Assembly: GCF_000959725.1 (NCBI RefSeq)
Contig: NZ_CP009322.1
Location: 1,860,001-1,924,000, forward strand
Direction: 5' to 3'
From: Burkholderia gladioli
GTDB taxonomy: Bacteria; Pseudomonadota; Gammaproteobacteria; Burkholderiales; Burkholderiaceae
DNA length: 64,000 nucleotides
Below, piece after piece: positions 44,801-52,035 of the stretch (its first letter is position 1; each line of letters starts with the position of its first letter). The notes under the pieces were generated by a model that was not told the origin of the DNA, made no database searches, and saw only the letters and a program-made list of their open reading frames with translations. The position numbers and the translations under genes were made by a program.

Positions 44801-46965
44801 AGGTTGACCTGGGTTGCCATCGCGAACACGTCGGCCTGCGCGCCCGGGTGCCCGAGCAGCCGGCGCGCCACCAGCAGGTGCAGCGCGGCGCGCTCGCCTT
44901 CGGGAATCGAGGCATAGGCCGATTCGCGCATGCTGTCGTGGCCGAACGCGTAGTCGTCGCCGTCGCTGAGGATGGTGCCGGCCTCCAGCGCCGGCTGCAG
45001 GTCGCGCACCACCTCGAACGGCGTCAGCCCCGCGGCGATCGACAGCCGCTCGATCGAGGCGCGGTCCCCCAGGCAGGCCAGCAGCCGCGACAGCCTCTGC
45101 GCGGCCGGCGGCAATTGCTCCAGCTTGTGCACCAGCAGCTCGAACATGTCGTCGATGCCGCGATGGCGGGCGATGTGATCGAGATTCCAGCGCCAGGTGG
45201 CGGCGTCGTGGTCGTAGTCGAGCAGGCCGTCGTCGGCCAGCACGCGCAGCAGGTGGCGCGCGAAGAAGGGATTGCGCCCGGACTTGCGGTCGATCTCGGC
45301 CACCAGCGGTTCGAGCGCGGCCGCGTCGCCGCTCAGCGCGCTGGCCACCAGGTCGTGCAGCGCCGCCGCGTCGAGCGGGCCCAGCGCGATCGGCAGCGAG
45401 GCAATCCGTTGCGAGCGCAACAAGGCCTGCAGCGCATGGGCATCGTCGATCTCGTTGCCGCGGAAGGCGCCGATGACTGTGATCGCAGCATCGGCATGCT
45501 GCAGCAGCACGCGTTCGAGCACTTGCAGGCTACCGACATCGGTCCATTGCAGGTCGTCGAGCAGCAGCACCAGCGGCCGGTCCGGCGCGGCGAAGCAGGC
45601 CAGCAGCCGCGCCATGCCCTGCAGCACGCGCTCGCGTTCGAGCGCCGGCTGCGCATCGGGCGGCGCGACCGGCTCCGGCTGCGGGCCGAGCACGGTGGCC
45701 AGCGTGGGCAGGAAGTCGGACAGCGTGCGGCCGACCGGCGTGGTGGCCTCTCGCACGCGCTGGCGCCAACTGGCGAAGGTCTCGTCGGGACAGGCCAGCA
45801 CGTACTGCAGCAGCGGCTCCAGCGCCTGGATCAGGATCGCGTAGGGCGTGCCGCGCCGCCCCTCCTCGCTCTTGCCGCGCGCCAGCAGCGGCGCGCCCTC
45901 GCGCTGGATGCGCGAGACCACCTCGTGCAGCAGGGTGGACTTGCCGATGCCCGACTGGCCCGAGATCCAGGCGACGCGCGCGCGGCCGCTCTCGGCCACG
46001 GTGCGATGCAGGGACAGCAGCGCATGGATCTCCCGCTCGCGGCCGACCACCACCTCGCTGTGGCGCAGCGAGCGCATCGCCGCGCGCGTATCGAGCGCGA
46101 ACGGATCGATGCGGCCGTCGCGCCGATAGAGTTCCTCGCAGCGACACAGATCGTCGAGCAGGCCCGCCGCGTTCGCGTAGCGCTGCTCGGGCGCCTTCTC
46201 CAGCAGCTTCAAGACGATGCGTGACAGTTGCCGCGGAATGCCTGCCGCCACCTCGGGCAGCGGCCGGGGCCGGCGCGTGGCGTGGGCGTGGATGCGCGTG
46301 GCGGTGTCGCCGGCCTCGAACGGCGGCACGCCGCTCAGCAGTTCGTAGAGCACGCAGCCGAGCGAATAGAGATCGGCGCGCGCGTCGACGCGCACGTTCA
46401 TCCGCGCGCCGAGCTCGGGCGCCATGTAGACGAAGCTCTCGTCGTCCCATTCGAGTTCGTCGTCGGCCCAGCGGCCGGCGCCGAGCGGGTTGCCCCGCTG
46501 CCCCTGGCCAGCCTGGGTCGCGCCGCCGCGCACCGCGAAGCCGAAGCCGGTCAGGTAGACGCGCCCCTCGCGATCGGCGAGAAAACGCTTGGGACCGAGC
46601 GCGCGATGGATCAGGCCGGCGCCGTGCATCTCGCCGACCGCCGCCACCATGCCGCGCGCCAGCGCGAAGAACGCGGGCAGCGCCTCGCCGCCCATGCCGC
46701 CGCGCGGCAGGGGTTCGCCGCCGCGATCGGCCAGCACCAACAGCACGCCGTCGCCATAAGGCATCAGCGCCTGCGGCACCGCGCTCCAGGCTTCGTCGAG
46801 CACGTCGCGCAAGGCGAACTCGCGCTGCAGCGCGGCCACCGCGGCCGGCGTCGCGCTGCCCCGGCCCGCCACCAGCAAGGGCGGCTCGCCGGGCGCCTGG
46901 GCGCGCTCCATGCGTGGCAGGCCGACGCTGAGCTCGATGAAGCTTCGTCTGAAAAGATCAATCAT
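41857..46965 (-). CDS. Pseudokinase-AAA ATPase-GAF-histidine kinase sensor
   Basis: A 1702-residue cytoplasmic signalling protein. Residues about 1-275 have a Ser/Thr kinase fold, but the HRD motif reads H120-R121-A122 and the DFG motif G140-F141-G142, so both catalytic aspartates are missing; the APE (182-184) and DLYSLG (198) remain. Residues about 305-600 are an AAA ATPase with Walker A GQSGIGKS (336-343) and Walker B LLLDD (470-471). A long helical-repeat region follows, then GAF (about 1295-1445), a coiled coil and a FixL-like kinase (H1488 in HEVGQP, N1601, G1 near 1637). It is the trifunctional kinase/ATPase/histidine kinase architecture, known in proteobacteria. Its likely partner is the FixJ-type regulator downstream. 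Confidence 0.85.
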   Translation of the reverse strand: MIDLFRRSFIELSVGLPRMERAQAPGEPPLLVAGRGSATPAAVAALQREFALRDVLDEAWSAVPQALMPYGDGVLLVLADRGGEPLPRGGMGGEALPAFFALARGMVAAVGEMHGAGLIHRALGPKRFLADREGRVYLTGFGFAVRGGATQAGQGQRGNPLGAGRWADDELEWDDESFVYMAPELGARMNVRVDARADLYSLGCVLYELLSGVPPFEAGDTATRIHAHATRRPRPLPEVAAGIPRQLSRIVLKLLEKAPEQRYANAAGLLDDLCRCEELYRRDGRIDPFALDTRAAMRSLRHSEVVVGREREIHALLSLHRTVAESGRARVAWISGQSGIGKSTLLHEVVSRIQREGAPLLARGKSEEGRRGTPYAILIQALEPLLQYVLACPDETFASWRQRVREATTPVGRTLSDFLPTLATVLGPQPEPVAPPDAQPALERERVLQGMARLLACFAAPDRPLVLLLDDLQWTDVGSLQVLERVLLQHADAAITVIGAFRGNEIDDAHALQALLRSQRIASLPIALGPLDAAALHDLVASALSGDAAALEPLVAEIDRKSGRNPFFARHLLRVLADDGLLDYDHDAATWRWNLDHIARHRGIDDMFELLVHKLEQLPPAAQRLSRLLACLGDRASIERLSIAAGLTPFEVVRDLQPALEAGTILSDGDDYAFGHDSMRESAYASIPEGERAALHLLVARRLLGHPGAQADVFAMATQVNLAREAVDARRERAAFAALNLDAGRRAKAATAHHSALVYFRAALDFIGEDDGEQMGLDARLLCGEAEFMTGALEAAEARLAALEAVAGDGIFGADLARLRAALYTTLGRYDLAMGTGLAFLRRAGIEIPMQPEVAEVDREYARLRGWLDEHGMEGLRALPVAADPLRRALMDILADLIPPAMYTDQNLVDLMVMRTATLSIAYGQSDASANAYTCMNLVFGARYGDYSYTLDFGRLALYLVDELGLKRYQARVYMVFGCFVVPWTLPARSARDYARRAYTVALESGDHTFANYCSPNEATGMIFGGEYLDDIRETVRRGLVLARDSNFLLVINQLLAQSNLLARLQDDPAERREPPPPVPVEGAPVTLVDVAYWVYRLQLGVMFGDAGDALEARRRAEACVWFGRSFAESGDLAYYGALALIALRSRDAAQDAALQRHIDQLALWANACPANFVARRDLVHAEWLRTRDRAAEAGAAYAAAVAHARRHGFTQVEALAAELAGRFYSARGEEVPAAAYLRHARGAWQRWGAMAKVRQLQADHPAVFESDARASAASRLFELDVQAVLRISNALASDIVPSRLVETVLRTALENSGAGYCVLALLRAEGWRVPAQAYVQDGEITVTQQGAGFSAEVLPVSLVQAVARKQDGLLIDDMRDAPAFEEDEYVRRYRPRSVLCVPLMRHATLVGVLYLENKLAAKVFTAAKAAVLEVIASQAAFALENARLYEELVEQYGQRARAEEQLRNALAELERASRLKAMGELVASIVHEVGQPIAAVDTSASAALRWLNREPPDIDETREMLRYISLSATRAKTIIQALRAKARKAEPQFTAVDLGEALREAATLVAGQLDALEVALELRGLEAGVQVQGDRIQLQQVVINLLTNGAEAMAGQAAGDRRLVLSCDEEPGGWARVSVDDHGCGIDPGIAGRLLEPLFTTKDNGMGMGLAISHSIVEAHGGSLTLTRRAEAGTRASFALPLLAP

Positions 46966-47040
46966 GGGACGAATCGGAACATGACGACTGACGTCGCGGC
47001 GATGTCAAGGGCGGTTATTGAAGTCCAGCAGTCCGAACGG

Positions 47041-47046
47041 ATTATA
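47041..47046 (-). promoter_or_regulatory. Putative -10 of the large kinase gene
   Basis: TATAAT on the minus strand lies 76 bp before the start codon at 46965, in the 542-bp gap 46966-47507. No matching -35 is seen. The gap is less GC-rich than its surroundings and shows no gene; short frames such as one at 47102-47302 lack ribosome sites. Confidence 0.35.
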
Positions 47047-47507
47047 GCGGCGGACCGGCATTATTTCCTCACTTTTATTAACAATTCGCGAGGCAATTAG
47101 ATTGCACATACAACGAATAAGCTTATGCCCTGCGGAAGCTCGCGCGCGACGGAATGGTCTGGATATTGGCGAGTCGAGCGGCACTTGCCGAGAGTTCGCC
47201 ACATCAACGAAAACCCTTGCCAGCATTGAGTTTTCATGGCAACGAAGTGAACCGGTTTCAGGCCTTTTTGATTCATATGCGCAATCTTCTCGCTGCATAT
47301 GAAATATCTTCAGTTCTTTGAAACGCAAATCAGGTGCTCTCCCGTTCAGCGCCTCGAGTGGTTTAGCCCACAGTCCGGTCGAATATTGCTTCGATGAGTT
47401 TTTATTGCATCTGCAGCGGATCGGCGCAGCCGGGCTGCGCCCCCGCCGAGCGCGACATGGATGTCGGACGTCGCATCGACGCCGCGGGACGAGCGCCGGC
47501 GCTCGCC

Positions 47508-48359
47508 TTAGCGGCCGTGCAAGCGGCGACGCCAGGCGGCGGGCGTGGCGCCGGTGTTGGCGCGAAAGCGGCTGGTGAAATGGCTGGCGTCGGTATAACC
47601 GAGATGCGCCGCGATCCGCGCGACCGGCCAGCGGGTCTGCGCGAGCAGCCGCTGCGCCTCCTTCAGGCGCGCGTTCGAGACATGGCGCATCGGCGTGATG
47701 CCGAGCCGGCGGCGGAACTGGCGCACCAGTTGCGAGACGCTGAGATGAGCGACCTCGGCCAGTTCGGCCAGCGAGAATTCCTGCGTGAGATGGGCGTCGA
47801 TCCAGGCAGTGACCGCAGCCAGCCGCGCATCGACGCGATCGACGGCGGGTGCCGTGCCGCCCTGGTCGGCCAGCAGGGCCAGCAGCGCGAGGCTGCGCCC
47901 TTGTGCATGCAGGGCCGCGAACGGCGTGGCGCCGGCGGCTTCGCCGGCCGCGCAGGCCTCGAACATCGATGCCAGCTCGGCCGCGAGGCGCGCATGGCGC
48001 AGCGCCGTGAGCGGGCGCAGCGCGCCTTGCAAGTCGTCCAGCCAATCCTGGCGCGGATCGATCAGCACCAGGCCGTAGCTGACGATGCCCTCGCCGATCG
48101 TGCTGCCGCGCACCTCGGAGCCCGCCGGCCGGAACGAGACCAGCCCCGGCTCGCTGACGAAGCGCTCGCGCGCGGCGCCGGCCACTTGCCGCTCGCACTC
48201 GAAACCGCGGCTCATTTCGGCGTAGATCGCGTGCCGCTCGTGCGCGACGTGGAGCCTGGCCGGCGCGCCCGCCTCGATGCGGCGCCGGACCAGTTCGATG
48301 CTGGTGCCGCCCAGTCGCGTGACCGACCTCGACACCAGGTTCGCATCGTATTCCCGCAT
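47508..48359 (-). CDS. AraC-family transcriptional regulator
   Basis: A 283-residue regulator with an N-terminal sensing region (about 20-120) and a C-terminal double helix-turn-helix (about 180-280; FSLAELAEVAHLSVSQLVRQF and VARIAAHLGYTDASHFTSRFRANTGATPAAWR). The ATG at 48359 has AGGGAG six bases upstream; a longer frame to 48416 is rejected. It is divergent from the MFS gene at 48561 (201-bp gap) and is its likely regulator. Confidence 0.88.
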   Translation of the reverse strand: MREYDANLVSRSVTRLGGTSIELVRRRIEAGAPARLHVAHERHAIYAEMSRGFECERQVAGAARERFVSEPGLVSFRPAGSEVRGSTIGEGIVSYGLVLIDPRQDWLDDLQGALRPLTALRHARLAAELASMFEACAAGEAAGATPFAALHAQGRSLALLALLADQGGTAPAVDRVDARLAAVTAWIDAHLTQEFSLAELAEVAHLSVSQLVRQFRRRLGITPMRHVSNARLKEAQRLLAQTRWPVARIAAHLGYTDASHFTSRFRANTGATPAAWRRRLHGR

Positions 48360-48560
48360 GCGCGCTCCCTGAACGACCGCCGACGACGGCGCGGCGGTTC
48401 GCGCGGATTCTAGCACCGGGGTTCATGCCCCGCCGCCGCGAAAAAAAGCACCGCGCGGGGCGATGCGCATTTCCTGCCAGCATTCGCGCATCGCCTGCCA
48501 GCCGTGCGCGGCGCACCCGCCTAGACTGCGCACTTCCCGTTCGCGGCCCCGCCCTTTGCC

Positions 48561-49772
48561 ATGCCCGAGATTTCGCTCGCCGATCGCCCCGCCCGGCTGA
48601 CCGCCTGCCTTACCCTGGTCGCCTTCCTGCCGATGCTGTCCTCGGACCTGTTCCTGCCCGCGCTGCCGGCCATCGCGAGCGCCCTGGCGGTGCCGGTGGC
48701 CGCCACCCAGCGGCTGTTCGACAGTTACTTCGCCGGCCTCGCCCTGTCGCTGCTGGTCTGCGGGCCGCTGTCCGATCGTCATGGGCGCCGCCGGCCGCTG
48801 CTCGCCGCCCTGGCCCTGCACGCCGCGACCAGCCTCGCCATGGCCGGCGCGCACGATCTCGCCACGCTGTCGGCCTGCCGCTTCGCGCAGGGCCTGGCCT
48901 CAGGGATTCCGGTCGCGCTGTGGCGCAGCATCGCGTTCGACGCGCTGCCGCTCGAAGCGGCGACGCGCGCGATCTCGGTGGTGGTGCCGGTGATGGTGGT
49001 GTCGCCCGCGCTGGCGCCGATCGTCGGCGAGTGGATCGCGGCGCTGGCGGGCTGGCGCGCGATCTTCGCGGCGCTGGCCGGCGTCGGCGCGCTTGCCTTC
49101 TTGCTGACCTGGGGCTTCGTGCCGGAAACGCATCGCCCCGCGCCCGCTGGCGGAGCGGCACGGCAATGGATGAGTTCGTGGCTCGCGCTGGCGCGTTCGC
49201 GGCGCTTCGTGTCGTTCTGCGCGCTGGCCTGCGCGGCCTATGCGGCCTACTTCCTGTACCTGTTCCAGGCGCCGCTGCTGCTGCTCGCGCTCGGCTACAC
49301 GCCTCGCGCGATCAGTTACGCCTACCTGCCCGTCACCGCGGGCTTCGTGCTGGGAAGCGCCGTCGGCCGGCGGCTCGCGCCGCGCGCCGGCGATCGCGCC
49401 ATCGTCACCGCCGGCACGGCGCTGTTCGCGGCCGGCGCCGTGCTGCTGGCGGGCTGGGGCGTCGCGGGCCGGCCGCTCGGCGCGGCCGGGCTGCTGCTGG
49501 CCGCCGCGCTGCTGGTGGCCGCCAACGGCACCCTGTTGACGATCGGCGTGGCACGCGCCATGGCGCAGTTCCCGACGCTGCGCGGCACCAGTTCGGCCTT
49601 GCTCGGTTTCTCCCAGGCGGCGGTCACGGCCCTGATGGTCGGCCGCATGTCGCGGCTCAACGAAGTGCTGCCCCAGGCGCGCAGCCTGTCGATCATGATC
49701 GGCGCCTGCCTGCTGCTGGCCATGGCGGCGCTGTGGGTCTATCGCCGCGCGATCACTGATACGTCATCGTGA
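48561..49772 (+). CDS. MFS exporter (Bcr/CflA-like)
   Basis: A 403-residue twelve-helix major facilitator with SSDLFLPALPAIA in helix 1, the loop motif GPLSDRHGRRRPL and SPALAPIVGEWIAALAGWRAIF around helix 5. It belongs with drug or metabolite proton antiporters of the Bcr/CflA type. It is divergently transcribed from an AraC gene. Its 3' end overlaps the 3' end of the converging adhesin gene by 20 bp. Confidence 0.85.
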   Translation: MPEISLADRPARLTACLTLVAFLPMLSSDLFLPALPAIASALAVPVAATQRLFDSYFAGLALSLLVCGPLSDRHGRRRPLLAALALHAATSLAMAGAHDLATLSACRFAQGLASGIPVALWRSIAFDALPLEAATRAISVVVPVMVVSPALAPIVGEWIAALAGWRAIFAALAGVGALAFLLTWGFVPETHRPAPAGGAARQWMSSWLALARSRRFVSFCALACAAYAAYFLYLFQAPLLLLALGYTPRAISYAYLPVTAGFVLGSAVGRRLAPRAGDRAIVTAGTALFAAGAVLLAGWGVAGRPLGAAGLLLAAALLVAANGTLLTIGVARAMAQFPTLRGTSSALLGFSQAAVTALMVGRMSRLNEVLPQARSLSIMIGACLLLAMAALWVYRRAITDTSS

Positions 49773-50853
49773 AGGTCAGCACCGCGTTCGCGCTGCCGGG
49801 CGTCACGCTGGCCGAGGTCTGGTAGTAGTTGGCGGTAAGCGGAATCGTGTAGGTGCCGCCCGTCGCGCTGCTGTAGCTCGTCAGCGTGTATTGGCTGTTG
49901 TACTTGAGCGCCTTGCCGCTGCTGTCCTTCAGTTGCAGGCCGATGCCGCTGGCGGTCGAGTCGCTCGACAGGGCCAGCACGCCGTTGGTGCTGTCGAGCA
50001 CCGCGTTGACGGGGATGAACTGGTACTGGATGGAATTCAGGCCGGCCGGGCAGGCATTGACGCCCACCTTGAAGGCCACCGCCGGCGTGGTCGAGCCCAC
50101 CCCGGTGAAGGCCGACTGCTTGTACGAGCCCATGTCGACCGTCACGTTCGGCGTGGTGCAGGCCGCCACGTTGATGACGGTTTGCGTCAGCGAGAAGGAC
50201 TTGCGCCCGGTCTGCATGGTGTAGCCGCCGCCCTGCGAGACGGCCGCGGCGGCCTCGAACAGCACGCCGCCATTGACGGTACCGGCCGTGATCGGCCCGG
50301 TCTTGACCAGCGCCATCTCGGCCTGGCCGCCATTGGTCAGCGAGTTGCCCGTGCCGCTGCAGGCCTGGCCCACCCACGGGCTGGGGAAGAACGACGAGGG
50401 CACGCCGAGGTCGGCGAAGCCGAGCCAGCCGCAGCCGTTCACAAAGACGCGCACGCCGATCGCGATGCCGACGCCGGGCACATTGGTGTTCCAGACCGTA
50501 TAGCTGCCGTGAGGACTGGTCACGTTCATCCCGGCCTTGGTCAGGGACAAGGGCTCGAAGCCGGTACCCGTCGCCCCGCTTCCATTGACCTGGCAGTTGA
50601 AATAATTATTGGTCATCGAGGTGGACACCCAGGTCGTCAACACCGTGCCGACCGCCGCATCGCGCGGCACCGTGATCGAGGACGGCATCGACACCGTGAA
50701 GGTCTGCGCCGTGCTTGAGCAACTGGCGGTCGCCCAGGCCGCGTGCGAGGACAGCGCGAGGACCAGCAGGGCCGCGCAGCGCGCCGCGAGCCGCCACGCC
50801 GCCGAAGCGCCGTGGCGATGAAGATGGCCCAATCGCCGTATCCAATCCGACAT
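49753..50853 (-). CDS. Fimbrial tip adhesin-like protein, copy 2
   Basis: A 366-residue exported protein: signal peptide (cut near AWATAS, residue about 43), an N-terminal receptor-binding-like domain (44-200, with FVNGCGWLGFADLG) and a C-terminal pilin domain (about 210-366) ending in LTANYYQ and FTMTYQ, the donor strand used by the usher system. GGAGG lies about 10 bases before the ATG at 50853. It is a close paralog of the next gene upstream and the last gene of the fimbrial operon (43-bp gap). Confidence 0.82.
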   Translation of the reverse strand: MSDWIRRLGHLHRHGASAAWRLAARCAALLVLALSSHAAWATASCSSTAQTFTVSMPSSITVPRDAAVGTVLTTWVSTSMTNNYFNCQVNGSGATGTGFEPLSLTKAGMNVTSPHGSYTVWNTNVPGVGIAIGVRVFVNGCGWLGFADLGVPSSFFPSPWVGQACSGTGNSLTNGGQAEMALVKTGPITAGTVNGGVLFEAAAAVSQGGGYTMQTGRKSFSLTQTVINVAACTTPNVTVDMGSYKQSAFTGVGSTTPAVAFKVGVNACPAGLNSIQYQFIPVNAVLDSTNGVLALSSDSTASGIGLQLKDSSGKALKYNSQYTLTSYSSATGGTYTIPLTANYYQTSASVTPGSANAVLTFTMTYQ

Positions 50854-50896
50854 GCTCGCGATACCTCCGTATTCGTCGAAACCCGCTGCGCGCAAC

Positions 50897-52021
50897 CTAC
50901 TGGTACGTCATGGTAAAGGTCAGCACCGCATTCGCGCTACCGGGCGTCACGCTGGCCGAGGTCTGGTAGTAGTTGGCCGTGAGCGGAATCGTGTAGGAAC
51001 CGCCCGTCGAGCCGTTGTAGCTCGTCAGCGTGTACTGCGTGTTGTACTTCAAGGCCTTGCCGCTGTTGTCCCTCAATTGCAGGCCGATGCCCGCGGCCGT
51101 CGAGTCGCTCGACAGCGCCAGCACGCCATTGGTGGTGTCGAGCACCGCGTTGACCGGGATGAACTGGTACTGGATCGAGTTCAAGCCGGCCGGGCAGGCA
51201 TTGACGCCCACGTTGAAGGCCACCGCCGGCGTGGTCGACCCCACGCCGGTGAAAGCCGACTGCTTGTACGAGCCCATGGTGACCGTCACGTTCGGCGTGG
51301 TGCAGGCCGCCACGTTGATGATGGTCTGGCTCAGAGAGAACGACTTGCGGCCCGAGGTGGCGACGGTATAGGGCCCGTTGATGTCCATGGCGGTGACCGA
51401 GGCGCCCTCGAACAGCACACCGCCCGAGACAGTGCCGGCGGTAATGGTACCGGTCTTGACCAGTGCCATTTGCGCTTGGCCGCCGTTGGTGACCGAACCG
51501 TTGGCGTTGCAGGCGCTCCCCTTCCATGGCGACGGCAGGAACCCCGAGGGCGTGCCCAGGTCGCCCCAGGCCTGCCAGCCGCAACCGTTCACGTACAAGC
51601 GCACGCCGATCGCGATGCCGACTCCCGGCACGTTGGTGTTCCAGACCGTGTACGCCGCGCCATTCGGCCCGGTCACGCTCAAGCCCGCCTTGGTCATGGA
51701 CAGCGGCTCGAAGGCCATGCCCGACGCGGGGCGCACGGTATTGCCCACCGGCACCACCGTGCAGTTGTAGTAATTGGTCGTGGCCGCCGTGGATACCCAC
51801 GAGGTGAGTATCGTGCCGTTCGCGGCATCGCGCGGCACCGTGATCGAAGCGGGCATCGAGATCGGAACCGTTTGTGCGCTCCCCGAGCAGGTAGCGCTCT
51901 GCGCGAGCGCCGTGCGCGAGCCCAGCCCGAGCATCAACACCGCCATCGCGAACAGCCAGAACAGCAGCCGGCCGATCTTCGCCGGCTTCCCAACCCGCTT
52001 CCCTCTCTCTCCCAGGCCCAT
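50897..52021 (-). CDS. Fimbrial tip adhesin-like protein, copy 1
   Basis: A 374-residue protein with a signal peptide (cut near ALAQS, residue about 40), an N-terminal binding-like domain and a C-terminal pilin domain with near-identical blocks to copy 2 (AACTTPNVTV, KQSAFTGVGSTTPAVAF, LTFTMTYQ). The ATG at 52021 lies 15 bp after the usher stop; an earlier in-frame ATG at 52048 overlaps the usher end and is also preceded by GGAGG, so the start is uncertain. Product is probably placed at the fimbrial tip. Confidence 0.82.
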   Translation of the reverse strand: MGLGERGKRVGKPAKIGRLLFWLFAMAVLMLGLGSRTALAQSATCSGSAQTVPISMPASITVPRDAANGTILTSWVSTAATTNYYNCTVVPVGNTVRPASGMAFEPLSMTKAGLSVTGPNGAAYTVWNTNVPGVGIAIGVRLYVNGCGWQAWGDLGTPSGFLPSPWKGSACNANGSVTNGGQAQMALVKTGTITAGTVSGGVLFEGASVTAMDINGPYTVATSGRKSFSLSQTIINVAACTTPNVTVTMGSYKQSAFTGVGSTTPAVAFNVGVNACPAGLNSIQYQFIPVNAVLDTTNGVLALSSDSTAAGIGLQLRDNSGKALKYNTQYTLTSYNGSTGGSYTIPLTANYYQTSASVTPGSANAVLTFTMTYQ

Positions 52022-52035
52022 CGCCCACCCCTCGT

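Noticed and set aside
41674..46224. Open plus-strand frame of 1516 codons
   Set aside because: It is antisense to the multidomain kinase, whose domains and motifs are clear. The product is Arg/His/Gln/Val-rich without any domain, as expected of a high-GC shadow frame.
47102..47302. 66-codon plus-strand frame in the gap next to the large kinase
   Set aside because: No ribosome site, no recognisable protein and unlike neighbouring genes in codon use.
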